The notes beneath the pieces were generated by a model. That model ran no database searches. It saw only the letters and a program-made list of their open reading frames with translations, and was not told the origin of the DNA. Source: an uncultured Clostridia bacterium (GTDB taxonomy: Bacteria; Bacillota; Clostridia; Peptostreptococcales; Anaerovoracaceae). Taken from it: a stretch of DNA of 9,692 nucleotides. A program made the position numbers and the translations under genes. Location of the stretch: positions 1-9,692 of the forward strand of contig CAKQUI010000089.1 in NCBI GenBank assembly GCA_934277495.1, written 5' to 3'. Below, in pieces: positions 1 through 6,784 of this stretch (its first letter is position 1; each line of letters opens with the position of its first letter).

Positions 1-70
1 CTGACTTGAGTGCTCCGCCGAAGCTGCCGATCGGTGTTCTTGCTGCACTTACGATTACAACATCTCTCAT
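1..70 (-). CDS. Acetyl-CoA acetyltransferase (thiolase), N-terminal 23 codons only
   Basis: The visible peptide begins MRDVVIVSAARTPIGSFGG, the hallmark N-terminus of biosynthetic and degradative thiolases. The family condenses two acetyl-CoA to acetoacetyl-CoA (or the reverse) in the cytoplasm; in Clostridia this usually feeds butyrate or butanol synthesis. The start is fixed by an AAGGAGG Shine-Dalgarno sequence followed by 7 bases and ATG at 70. The catalytic cysteine and the C-terminal His/Cys residues lie outside the window, so completeness cannot be judged. It has its own promoter (164..191) and a leader of about 87 nt. The family call is very secure from the N-terminal motif. Which pathway it serves (thlA, atoB or phaA role) is not visible. 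Confidence 0.93.
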   Translation of the reverse strand, partial: MRDVVIVSAARTPIGSFGGALKS

Positions 71-163
71 AATTTTTCCTCCTTAAGAAATCTACTCATG
101 CGTAGCGTATTTATTAGCTTTTAACCATTTCTGACGGCAGTTGCCCTGCCTGCTCTCCTGTTT

Positions 164-191
164 ATGATAGCATATATCAGTCAAATATCAA
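164..191 (-). promoter_or_regulatory. Sigma-A-type promoter of the thiolase gene
   Basis: On the minus strand the -35 element TTGATA (186..191) is separated by 16 bases from TATCAT (164..169). A TGC directly before the -10 makes it an extended -10 element. Transcription would start near 157, giving a leader of about 87 nt before the ATG at 70. The leader contains a short GGCA/TGCC hairpin. I saw no clear Rex operator (TTGTTAAN4TTAACAA) here, which one might look for upstream of a fermentative thiolase. Confidence 0.7.
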
Positions 192-275
192 AGCATTTTC
201 AGCAAAAGCTGGCGATACTTCAACAATGTTCGTCTGGTTAAAATACTTGATCTATATACAGAACGGGCTATGCTG

Positions 276-346
276 CCGGACTGTGTCCGGTATTCTGCTG
301 CACGTTCCCTATATACTGTCCTGATCCGGACTTCATCCGGTATTCT
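276..346. repeat. Two copies of a small hairpin repeat, 50 bp period
   Basis: The element ccgga-N5-tccgg-tattct occurs at 276..296 and again at 326..346, exactly 50 bp apart. Each copy can form a 5-bp CCGGA/TCCGG stem; the first can form 6 bp. A ctatatac motif also precedes each copy (252..259 and 309..316), so the duplication may be longer but diverged. No T-run follows on the minus strand, so they are not typical intrinsic terminators for the gene ending at 381. They may be a partial tandem duplication or a dispersed short palindromic repeat. Confidence 0.6.
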
Positions 347-380
347 CTTTTCCCGTTTTCCCCGGCTGTGTATGCGCTGG

Positions 381-1313
381 TCACTCGATCACGCCGATAT
401 ATTTTTCCAGCAGCACGACAGGATTGTAGGAAAGTTTTGCTTTCCTGAGGTTGGCTATATCCATGTCCTCTTCTCTGTTGAGATATTTGGCTCTCGGTGC
501 GATATCTTTGCAGAACTCGTTCAGTATCGTCTGATAAAGACCACGGTAATCCACATTGGCCTTTTCAACATGCTCTATTATCGTATCGTTTCCAAGTCTT
601 CCGCCTATGGCGATGGACTCTATCTTCCCGTCTATCAGTATCACGCCTCCATGATATCCTGCCGGTTCGAGATTTTCAAGAACATCCCTCATCGCTGCTT
701 CTTCCAGCTTTAACATTTCCATTTCGTGTGCCGGGACTTCCTTCCTTCTGTTGAATGCTGCGATGAAATCCATTACTTCATCAGCCATATCTGAAGTCAT
801 CCTGACATATTCGTAATCGAAGTTTTTCTTGAAATAGTTCAGATGGTTCTTCTTGCGATGGAAGGCTCTGCCCTTGAACTCCGCCAGTTCCTGAGTCAGA
901 TAGACATAATCGTAATTCGGTCTGTCATCTATGAACTTCATCTCAGGCACAGCGTCCTTTATTATGTCCAGCATATGGACAGGTATGAGTCTCAGGCTGA
1001 AAGGCTGTCCCGCTTTTTCGAATATCTCTTTGCTGCGGAAGATAGTTTCTCTCAGTGACTCCCGGTCGTATTCTCCGGTCTTCGTCAGCGGCGGCAGCAT
1101 GAAAGGCAGCAGTACGCCGTCTTCCAGCTCCAGATGGCTGAGACCGCAGATACACATATAGTCACCAATGATATCCCAGCTGAACTGGTTCACATCACGC
1201 CACATATACAATGACGAAAAGGACAGTCCCGATGTCCTGTATCCATATCCGTTCAGATACTCTTCAAGTGTGCCTTTGTCCTCTAACGTTATCCTGTTAT
1301 CGAACATGTACAT
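381..1313 (-). CDS. DUF2156 domain protein (GNAT-fold, lysyl-phosphatidylglycerol synthase C-terminal-like)
   Basis: This protein of 310 residues matches the DUF2156 family, which shares its fold with the aminoacyl-transferase part of MprF. Seen in the sequence are the central HRKKNHLNYFKKNF segment, the EHVEKANVDYRGLYQ stretch and the terminal YLNREEDMDIANLRKAKLSY block, all typical of the family. There are no membrane segments, so it is a free cytosolic member and not a full MprF. The family is inferred to transfer an acyl or aminoacyl group; the substrate here is unknown. I chose the ATG at 1313 because GGAGG lies 10 bases upstream. An in-frame ATG at 1340, directly after the stop of the preceding gene, lacks a good ribosome site. 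It is the last gene of the surE operon. Confidence 0.85.
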   Translation of the reverse strand: MYMFDNRITLEDKGTLEEYLNGYGYRTSGLSFSSLYMWRDVNQFSWDIIGDYMCICGLSHLELEDGVLLPFMLPPLTKTGEYDRESLRETIFRSKEIFEKAGQPFSLRLIPVHMLDIIKDAVPEMKFIDDRPNYDYVYLTQELAEFKGRAFHRKKNHLNYFKKNFDYEYVRMTSDMADEVMDFIAAFNRRKEVPAHEMEMLKLEEAAMRDVLENLEPAGYHGGVILIDGKIESIAIGGRLGNDTIIEHVEKANVDYRGLYQTILNEFCKDIAPRAKYLNREEDMDIANLRKAKLSYNPVVLLEKYIGVIE

Positions 1314-1340
1314 GTTCTCGTTTCCTCCGGTCTGCTGCAT

Positions 1341-1886
1341 TTATTTTACTATCTTCGAGATGGCCTTGAATCCTTCTGCCTTTGAATCCTTGAGTATCTC
1401 GTAAAGCACTGATTCATAAGTAGTCACTACAGCTCCGGCTCTTTCCATTCTTTCTGCAGCCCATACCTTGTCATTGAGGCTTCTTGATGAAATGCAGTCT
1501 ACTGCGATATATACGTTGTATCCTTCTTCCATGAGCTGGAGAGCTGTCTGCTGAACGCAGATATGTGCTTCGATACCGCAGATGACGATATTTTTCTTTC
1601 CTGCCGCTTTGACCTGTGCTGCAAATTCTTCGTTGAGCATACAGCTGAAAGATGTCTTGTCTATCGGCTGGAAATCTCCCAGCGCTTCTGCGATGGATGG
1701 TATGGTCTCTCCGATGCCTCTTGTGTACTGCTGTGTCACGATCTTAGGAATACCCAGTGCCTCCATGCCCTTGACGAGTCTGATAGTCTTCTCTTCAAGT
1801 ATCTCCTTGTCATGCATAACCGGCATGAGTTTTTCCTGAAAGTCTATAACTACAAATAATGTGTCTTCTCTTGTAAGTAAGCTCAT
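1341..1886 (-). CDS. Isochorismatase-family cysteine hydrolase (YcaC/ISOC2-like)
   Basis: With the start used here the protein has 181 residues, a normal single-domain length. The catalytic triad of the family is present: Asp15 (VIDFQ), Lys77 (DKTSFS) and Cys110 (IEAHICVQQT). The SSRS segment and the terminal ESVLYEILKDSKAEGFKAI stretch resemble the YcaC/ISOC2 subgroup more than true isochorismatases. The DxH metal motif of nicotinamidases is absent, so PncA activity is unlikely. The substrate is unknown; the family hydrolyses C-N or enol-ether bonds. The ATG at 1886 follows GGAGG by 8 bases and overlaps the surE stop as ATGA, which indicates translational coupling. The in-frame ATG at 1901 would lie deeper within surE and is less likely. 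Confidence 0.9.
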   Translation of the reverse strand: MSLLTREDTLFVVIDFQEKLMPVMHDKEILEEKTIRLVKGMEALGIPKIVTQQYTRGIGETIPSIAEALGDFQPIDKTSFSCMLNEEFAAQVKAAGKKNIVICGIEAHICVQQTALQLMEEGYNVYIAVDCISSRSLNDKVWAAERMERAGAVVTTYESVLYEILKDSKAEGFKAISKIVK

Positions 1887-2647
1887 TCTCCTATCCTCCA
1901 TTTCTTTATTTCTTCTATCATCCTGTAATCTGTCAGATCTCTGTGGAGCGGAGTTATCGTAGCATAGCCTTCCTGCATTGCCACCACGTCTATAGTGTCC
2001 GGCAGTCCGCTGTATACCACAGGCTCTCCGCCGTACGTGTAAAACTTCGTCCCATCTTCTGCAGTTTCAGGATTCCTGAATTCGTTCATATATTCCCTGC
2101 GTCCCAGGGTAGTTATTCTGACGCCTTTTATCTGTTCTTCCGGCAGATCAGGAGTGTTTATATTCATCACCGTATCCGGCGATATCCTTACCGGTTCTTC
2201 CAGCATCTTCAGTGCAAGTCTGCACGCAAGTCCAAAATACTGCGCCTGATGGCTGTTCACAGACACTGCTACTGCAGGCACTCCGCAGAGATTGCCTTCT
2301 ATAGCAGCTGACACAGTCCCGGAGTAAAGTGTATCTGTACCGAGATTGCCGCCGAGATTTATCCCGGAATATACCATGTCTATATCTATGCCCCGGTCTT
2401 TCATCAGCTGTATACCGAGTTTCACACAGTCAGCCGGTGTTCCTGATATACTGAATGCAAGCTCTGCACCGTCGAAACTGACTTCTTTGACTGATATCGG
2501 CTGTGACACCGTTATACCATGTCCGCTGGCGCTTCGCTGCCCCTCCGGTGCGCATACATAGACCTTCGCCTTAGTCGCCAGAGCTTTCACCAGCTCACAT
2601 ATGCCTCTTGCTTTTATGCCGTCGTCATTGGCCACAAGTATGTTCAT
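1883..2647 (-). CDS. surE: 5'/3'-nucleotidase SurE
   Basis: SurE removes phosphate from nucleoside 5'- or 3'-monophosphates, and in some species from short polyphosphate, in a divalent-metal-dependent reaction in the cytosol. The 254-residue length is usual. The metal-binding residues of the family are all visible: Asp8-Asp9 in NDDG, Ser39 in GQRSASG, and Asn97 in SGINLGGN. The SGTPADCVKLG block is also characteristic. The ATG at 2647 is preceded by GAGG with 9 bases spacing. It is the first gene of a three-gene operon with the isochorismatase-like hydrolase and the DUF2156 protein. A promoter lies about 115 bases upstream. No missing residues or frameshifts are seen. Confidence 0.97.
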   Translation of the reverse strand: MNILVANDDGIKARGICELVKALATKAKVYVCAPEGQRSASGHGITVSQPISVKEVSFDGAELAFSISGTPADCVKLGIQLMKDRGIDIDMVYSGINLGGNLGTDTLYSGTVSAAIEGNLCGVPAVAVSVNSHQAQYFGLACRLALKMLEEPVRISPDTVMNINTPDLPEEQIKGVRITTLGRREYMNEFRNPETAEDGTKFYTYGGEPVVYSGLPDTIDVVAMQEGYATITPLHRDLTDYRMIEEIKKWRIGE

Positions 2648-2762
2648 ACTATTCTACCTCTTTTGATATTCTGTGCCTGTTTTCGTATGCCTTGAAGCCT
2701 TTATTTTTCAATACTTTTCAGGCAATTTGGATTTTATTTCAAAAAATCCGTATTCGGTAGTT

Positions 2763-2768
2763 ATTATA
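2763..2768 (-). promoter_or_regulatory. Extended -10 promoter of the surE operon
   Basis: On the minus strand a perfect TATAAT is preceded by TGG, forming an extended -10 element; no convincing -35 hexamer sits 16 to 18 bases upstream. The predicted transcript begins near 2756 and has a leader of about 108 nt. Its first part (2729..2749) can fold into a 7-bp, AT-rich stem (GGATTTT/AAAATCC) with a 7-base loop. No known riboswitch was recognised in the leader. Confidence 0.6.
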
Positions 2769-2828
2769 CCACACAGGTGAAGATAATAAAAGTTTTTTGG
2801 CATAATTTTTGCGAACGGAAGTCCTCAT

Positions 2829-2882
2829 CAAAAACAAAACTGCAGGTGAAAACATGACCACTGGATCACATCCTCACCTGCA
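2829..2882 (-). terminator. Intrinsic terminator after the sirtuin gene
   Basis: On the minus strand a perfect 9-bp stem, TGCAGGTGA (2882..2874) with TCACCTGCA (2849..2841), is followed directly by a T-rich tract, GTTTTGTTTTTG. The loop is long (24 bases) but contains a second small stem. It lies about 140 bases after the sirtuin stop and just before the surE promoter, so it separates the two transcription units. Confidence 0.75.
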
Positions 2883-3018
2883 CAATTCTTCATTGCTGTC
2901 GCCAGCTCATCCGGCCGGTATATGCATTATTTACAGAGAGCTGTACTTCCATTACTGCCCGGCACTGAAAGCCTGTATCCTGCCTGTTTTCCGGTCGCTC
3001 CCTGATAGATAACCTTCA

Positions 3019-3741
3019 TCAGTCTCCCAGGACTTTGCCTATAGAGTCGTTTATCACCAGAGTTGCCCTGTTGTCGTAGGATGTCTGTGATTTGTTTATC
3101 AGTATTATGTCATCACCTCTGAAATAGTTGATGAGTCCTGCTGCCGGATATACCACCAGCGACGTCCCTCCCACTATCAGGGTGTCTGCTTCTGCTATGG
3201 CATCCACTGCACCGGTTATCACCTTGTCGTCAAGGGGTTCTTCGTAAAGCACTACGTCAGGTTTGACTGTGCCGCCGCAGCTGCACTTCGGTATGCCGCA
3301 GCTGCAGTTGTCTTCATCCATGATATAGTCCACATCATAGAATTTACCGCAGTCCATGCAGTAATTACGCAGCACTGATCCATGAAGCTCGTATACAGTC
3401 TTGCTGCCTGCCTTCTGATGCAGACCGTCTATATTCTGAGTCACTACGCCGGTTAGCTTGCCTTCCTTCTCCAGCTGAGCCAGTGCGATGTGAGCTTTGT
3501 TCGGCTTCGCATCAGGGTATATGAGATTGTTCTTGTAGTAGTCATAGAATTTTTCTGTATGATTCATGAAAAATGTCCTGGAAAGCATCTCCTCCGGCGG
3601 ATAGCCGTATTTCTCCACAGCGTGGTAAAGCCCGGATTCCGAGCGGAAATCAGGTATATTGCTCTCCGTCGATACCCCTGCGCCTCCGAAAAATACTACC
3701 TTTTTGCTTTTATTTATTATATCTTTTACTCTTTCGTCCAT
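3019..3741 (-). CDS. Sirtuin-type NAD-dependent protein deacylase (Sir2 family)
   Basis: The protein removes acyl groups from lysines using NAD+, releasing nicotinamide and O-acyl-ADP-ribose. Residues below are numbered from the ATG at 3741 (240 residues, normal bacterial length). The NAD-binding motif GGAGVSTESNIPDFRS spans about 19-34, TQNIDGLHQKAGS about 101-113, and the catalytic His is 120 in ELHGSV. A zinc ribbon is formed by Cys128/Cys131 and probably Cys153/Cys155 (KCSCGG). An extra CSC at 146-148 lies within the ribbon. The GTSLVVYPAAGL block near 192-203 completes the Rossmann core. It resembles Thermotoga-type class U sirtuins. The ATG at 3741 is favoured because GAGG lies 8 bases upstream; a GTG at 3750 overlaps that site. 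It appears to be monocistronic. Confidence 0.95.
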   Translation of the reverse strand: MDERVKDIINKSKKVVFFGGAGVSTESNIPDFRSESGLYHAVEKYGYPPEEMLSRTFFMNHTEKFYDYYKNNLIYPDAKPNKAHIALAQLEKEGKLTGVVTQNIDGLHQKAGSKTVYELHGSVLRNYCMDCGKFYDVDYIMDEDNCSCGIPKCSCGGTVKPDVVLYEEPLDDKVITGAVDAIAEADTLIVGGTSLVVYPAAGLINYFRGDDIILINKSQTSYDNRATLVINDSIGKVLGD

Positions 3742-3878
3742 GTGATACACCTCGTTTTCTGATCCGGCCTGCCGCCTCCCTGCTGTGCCGTAAGAACGTC
3801 CTCTTTATGGCCACAGCCTGCAGCTAATATCTCCTTCAGGAAAACACAGATGCCGGCAGTGCAGCGCCCTGTGTATCC

Positions 3879-3907
3879 ATTATAATCCAAGCCTTTGAAT
3901 ATAACAA
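3879..3907 (-). promoter_or_regulatory. Sigma-A-type promoter of the sirtuin gene
   Basis: On the minus strand TTGTTA (3902..3907) and a perfect TATAAT (3879..3884) are separated by exactly 17 bases. Transcription should begin near 3872, giving an unusually long leader of about 130 nt before the ATG at 3741. The leader's 5' end can pair ACACAG (3874..3869) with CTGTGT (3849..3844) around a GC-rich core. Confidence 0.78.
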
Positions 3908-4009
3908 GTAGTCTCGGAGTTCTCTGACACTGGTACGTTCCGGAGCTTCATGCTGCCGTTGTCATCCCGTCAGTCTGACTGATATGCCGTACCTGCTGTC
4001 CCCAGACTG

Positions 4010-4747
4010 TCAAAGCTGGACCTCAGTGAGGTGTTTCCAGTACCTCAGCGGCATGAAACTGCACTGACAGTTCGGATTCTTTCGTTCTTTTATCGCTATG
4101 TTCTCGAAATAGTTTTTCCAGAGAGCCCGATAACTCTGCTCCTCGGCTGACTGCTCCGGCACGTCATCATCTGCGAACGGAGATATATACCAGTGTCCGC
4201 CGTATGCTACGATCGCTTTGCTGCGTCCGATATCTCTTATGATGAACGGTTCGTTTCTGAACCTGTCGCAGAAATGTCCTGCGATGAGTTCCAGCACGTC
4301 GTTATCAGGTTCTATCTCCGCATACAGGATGTCGTTTTCCATCACGGAAAAACGCACGAACTGCAGCATCCGCTCATGTTCCACATTTATTTTCTTTTCG
4401 ATGGCTTCCACTGCGGCTACCACCGGATCTCCGTGCAGCAGCGATACGGCAGAGCCGGTCCTGAAACCCTTTACGATATATCTCAGTATCTTTATTTCTT
4501 TTTCCGGATCGCACGACAGATACACCTTGTATATGCGTCTGAGATCATATGAGGATATTTTCTTTTCGATGGCTTCATATACGCTCAGGGCTTTCTGTTC
4601 ATCGGTGTCCACCTCCATGTATCCGCCCAGAAAGTTCGGCTGGTAGCAGCTCCTCCCACAGATACCCGAAGCTCTGTCCGTGTAATAATGATGATATATA
4701 CATGTCAGCAGTCCTTCAAATGTACCGTCGTAAAGATAATCCAGCAT
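4010..4747 (-). CDS. DUF4130 (TIGR03915-type) probable DNA metabolism protein, partner of the radical SAM protein
   Basis: The 245-residue protein begins MLDYLYDGTFEGLLTCIY and contains the VRFSVMENDILYAEIEPDNDVL and IRDIGRSKAIVAYGG stretches typical of the DUF4130 family. Members occur almost always beside the radical SAM protein found here. In many species they are fused to a uracil-DNA-glycosylase-like domain, which is the main reason both are assigned to DNA repair. No glycosylase domain is fused here; the protein ends after the DUF4130 region. Its biochemical role is unknown. The ATG at 4747 follows AGGAGG with 9 bases spacing. It lies 71 bases after the radical SAM stop with no terminator between, so the two should be co-transcribed from the LexA-box promoter. 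Confidence 0.88.
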   Translation of the reverse strand: MLDYLYDGTFEGLLTCIYHHYYTDRASGICGRSCYQPNFLGGYMEVDTDEQKALSVYEAIEKKISSYDLRRIYKVYLSCDPEKEIKILRYIVKGFRTGSAVSLLHGDPVVAAVEAIEKKINVEHERMLQFVRFSVMENDILYAEIEPDNDVLELIAGHFCDRFRNEPFIIRDIGRSKAIVAYGGHWYISPFADDDVPEQSAEEQSYRALWKNYFENIAIKERKNPNCQCSFMPLRYWKHLTEVQL

Positions 4748-4818
4748 AACGATCGACCTCCTGTCTGTTGATATCTCTTTGGTAATGGCCCCGATCAGCT
4801 GTTTAGCTCACTGGTCTG

Positions 4819-6669
4819 CTATATCATTCCGGCTGCAGACAGTTTTTCCTGTCGTTCGCCTTCTTCAAGACGGTTCCAGTTGTTATCGAACATTGACACC
4901 TGGAGCCCGTCTTCCATCTGCAGCAGCGAATTCCTGATAGTCTCAGGTTCGAAACGCCTCTCACCGTAGTATCTGCCACAGCATGTAAGGAAATACTTCG
5001 CCCGCTTCATGACAACTCCCATTTTCTTAAGGTCGTCGAAACGCACAGCAGCCACCCTGCGCTGCCGCATGATACGCCTGGCCGATACAGCTCCGATACC
5101 CGGTATGCGCATCAGCATCTCCCAGGAAGCCTTGTTCACTTCCACCGGAAACTGCTCAAGATTCCGCAGCGCCCATGTCACCTTGGGATCAAGATCCGGA
5201 TCCAGGTTCCTGTCACCTTTGCCGAAAAGCTCACCGACTGTGAATCCGTAGAACCGCAGCAGCCAGTCTGCCTGATATATACGATGCTCCCTCGCCAGGG
5301 GCGGTGCTGTCCGCCTGTCCGGCAGCACCGGAGAATCCACCACCGGGACATAAGCTGAATAATATACTCGCTTCATCTTGAATGTCCTGTAAAGGTTCTC
5401 GCTGGTGGTCAGTATGCTCTGGTCGGTATCTCCCCCTGCACCGATTATCATCTGCGTAGTCTGTCCTGCCGGAGCGAAGTCCCTGCCACGCCTGCGTCTT
5501 GCGGGAAGGCTTGCCGCAGACGGAACGAAGATATCTCCGCCGGAATCTCTGCCGGTTCCAAGGCTGTCCCCCGTGCTGCCGACTGTAAGCTTCTCAGAAA
5601 CACGCCCCGCCGGAGCGCTGAACTCCGCAAAGCCCGTACTGACTCCCGATCCTGCGACAGCAGCAGTATCAGGACCGCCCGCTGGACCTTTGCACAAGCG
5701 ACGTTCTGTCGATCTGCCGGCACCTGTCCTGGCATCAGATCCACTGCACCGGCCGACGACGGAATAATATCCTGAAACCTCGGAGGTTCCTGCTTTGTCA
5801 GCTATTCGCTGCCCTCCGGCACTGTCACTCCCGCCGCAGTCTGCACCAGGCGCCATCTTTCTGTCACGGTACTGCCTGTCTTTCGCAGCTCCGGCAGGAT
5901 ATGGATTCCTGTCTGTGTCTCTGCTGTCCGGTATGTAGATCCCCTGAGAAGTCTTATGTATGTTTGTCGCTCTGCCTGTGAGATAGTGCTCTGCACTGTT
6001 TATCTCCTGCCCTTTGAACATATTGCCCGGTCCCACCAGTGCATTCCGTTCAATGAGAGAATTGGTTATCTGGCGCATCGGTGCAAATATAGCCTTGGGC
6101 TTCTTCTGCGGTGCGAATCTGCCCAGGCTGACTGAGTCCGGCATCTCTATGTTGACACTGACTCTGTCCGCTTCTAGTCCGATCATATGTATCAGCTCCG
6201 GCGACGCTCCGGGTATCATCTTGGCATGGATGTATCCGGAGAATCCGTACTTATGCCTAAGCAGCCTTATACATTCAAGCATGCGTTCAGCTGTATAGTC
6301 CGGTGAACGCTCCACTGCAGAGCTTACGAAAAGACCCTCGATATAATTCCTCCTGTAGAATTCTATCGTCAGTCTTGCCAGCTCATCCGGCTCGAAGGAT
6401 GTTCTCGGCAAATCATTGCTGCGTCTGTTGATGCAGTATTCACAGTCATATTCGCATTTGTTTGTAAAAAGTATTTTGAGCAGGGAAATACAACGTCCGT
6501 CGGAGCCCCATGAATGACATATACCGGAGGCATGTGCATTGCCTATCCTGCCATCGTTCTGACGGTTCGAACCACTGCTGGAACATGACACATCGAACTT
6601 GGCGCTGTCTGCCAGTATCTTCAGTTTTTCCATTATAACGGCTTCCATACTGGATCGCCTGCCTTTCAT
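4819..6669 (-). CDS. Putative DNA modification/repair radical SAM protein (TIGR03916-type) with large internal insertion
   Basis: Numbered from the ATG at 6669 (616 residues), the protein has the N-terminal ILADSAKFDVSCSSSGSNR motif, then a radical SAM 4Fe-4S site CX3CX2C at Cys72, Cys76 and Cys79. It ends with a helix-hairpin-helix, MLMRIPGIGAVSARRIM, near 518-534, a DNA-binding motif. Family members are about 400-420 residues. The excess is an in-frame, Gly/Ser/Ala/Arg/Asp-rich segment at about 210-395. It sits between the FAPMRQITNSLIERN part and the conserved FAPAGQTTQMIIGA block. The flanking halves look intact. The ATG at 6669 has GGAG 6 bases upstream. The frame extends to 6768, but that would lie upstream of the predicted transcription start. 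The radical SAM family call is firm; the reaction is unknown, and DNA repair is inferred from its partner and the SOS boxes. Confidence 0.9.
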   Translation of the reverse strand: MKGRRSSMEAVIMEKLKILADSAKFDVSCSSSGSNRQNDGRIGNAHASGICHSWGSDGRCISLLKILFTNKCEYDCEYCINRRSNDLPRTSFEPDELARLTIEFYRRNYIEGLFVSSAVERSPDYTAERMLECIRLLRHKYGFSGYIHAKMIPGASPELIHMIGLEADRVSVNIEMPDSVSLGRFAPQKKPKAIFAPMRQITNSLIERNALVGPGNMFKGQEINSAEHYLTGRATNIHKTSQGIYIPDSRDTDRNPYPAGAAKDRQYRDRKMAPGADCGGSDSAGGQRIADKAGTSEVSGYYSVVGRCSGSDARTGAGRSTERRLCKGPAGGPDTAAVAGSGVSTGFAEFSAPAGRVSEKLTVGSTGDSLGTGRDSGGDIFVPSAASLPARRRRGRDFAPAGQTTQMIIGAGGDTDQSILTTSENLYRTFKMKRVYYSAYVPVVDSPVLPDRRTAPPLAREHRIYQADWLLRFYGFTVGELFGKGDRNLDPDLDPKVTWALRNLEQFPVEVNKASWEMLMRIPGIGAVSARRIMRQRRVAAVRFDDLKKMGVVMKRAKYFLTCCGRYYGERRFEPETIRNSLLQMEDGLQVSMFDNNWNRLEEGERQEKLSAAGMI

Positions 6670-6747
6670 CTTTAACTCCAGGTAAAAAATCACCGAAACG
6701 GCCCTGCAGCTGCCATTCATATGATTCTGTTGTTTTGCTATGATGAT

Positions 6748-6776
6748 ATGATAACATAAAAAGAACATCTGTTCAA
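6748..6776 (-). promoter_or_regulatory. Promoter of the radical SAM/DUF4130 operon
   Basis: On the minus strand TTGAAC (6771..6776) is followed after exactly 17 bases by TATCAT (6748..6753), and TGT before the -10 gives an extended -10. The predicted start is near 6741, leaving a leader of about 70 nt to the ATG at 6669. The proximal LexA box covers part of the -35 and the spacer, so repressor binding would block RNA polymerase directly. Confidence 0.75.
6763..6774. promoter_or_regulatory. LexA (SOS) box 1, overlapping the -35 element
   Basis: The sequence GAACATCTGTTC is an exact match to the Gram-positive LexA core GAAC-N4-GTTC. It is centred at about -28 relative to the predicted start near 6741 and overlaps the TTGAAC -35 hexamer. 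This is the classical position for repression by LexA. Confidence 0.78.
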
Positions 6777-6784
6777 TATTTTAT

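Larger units (their letters stand above)
71..380. other. Non-coding region between the thiolase and DUF2156 genes
   Basis: This 310-base gap holds the thiolase promoter and leader and the paired hairpin repeats described separately. The open frames crossing it have no ribosome binding site and no recognisable protein similarity, so I regard them as chance. No intrinsic terminator with a T-tract is evident for the gene ending at 381. Confidence 0.6.
2648..3018. other. Non-coding region between surE and the sirtuin gene
   Basis: This 371-base gap contains the surE leader and promoter and the sirtuin terminator, described separately. The stretch 2883..3018, between the sirtuin stop and the terminator, shows no gene with a ribosome site. 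A plus-strand open frame at 2809..3012 starts with TTG and has no Shine-Dalgarno sequence, so it was not called. Confidence 0.6.

Noticed and set aside
2809..3012. Plus-strand open frame of 67 codons in the gap between surE and the sirtuin gene
   Set aside because: It starts with TTG, has no Shine-Dalgarno sequence, runs through the sirtuin terminator stem, and shows no recognisable similarity.
1341..3741. An NAD salvage cluster: sirtuin, nicotinamidase-like hydrolase and nucleotidase side by side
   Set aside because: The isochorismatase-fold protein lacks the DxH metal motif of nicotinamidases and looks YcaC/ISOC2-like. A terminator and a separate promoter divide the sirtuin from the other two genes.
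3971..4009. Inverted repeat cagtctg/cagactg directly after the DUF4130 gene as a terminator
   Set aside because: The stem is only 7 bp with a 25-base loop, and no T-run follows on the minus strand.
5405..5767. Plus-strand open frame of 120 codons opposite the radical SAM insertion
   Set aside because: It has no ribosome binding site or recognisable domain, and its low-complexity Pro/Ser/Ala content mirrors the composition of the minus-strand insertion.
5485..6042. Intein or mobile element as the source of the radical SAM insertion
   Set aside because: No splice-junction residues, homing endonuclease motif, terminal inverted repeats or target-site duplication were seen.
6670..6768. Longer N-terminus for the radical SAM protein starting at 6768
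   Set aside because: The first 33 codons would lie over the LexA boxes and promoter, mostly upstream of the predicted transcription start, and resemble no family member; GGAG precedes the ATG at 6669.
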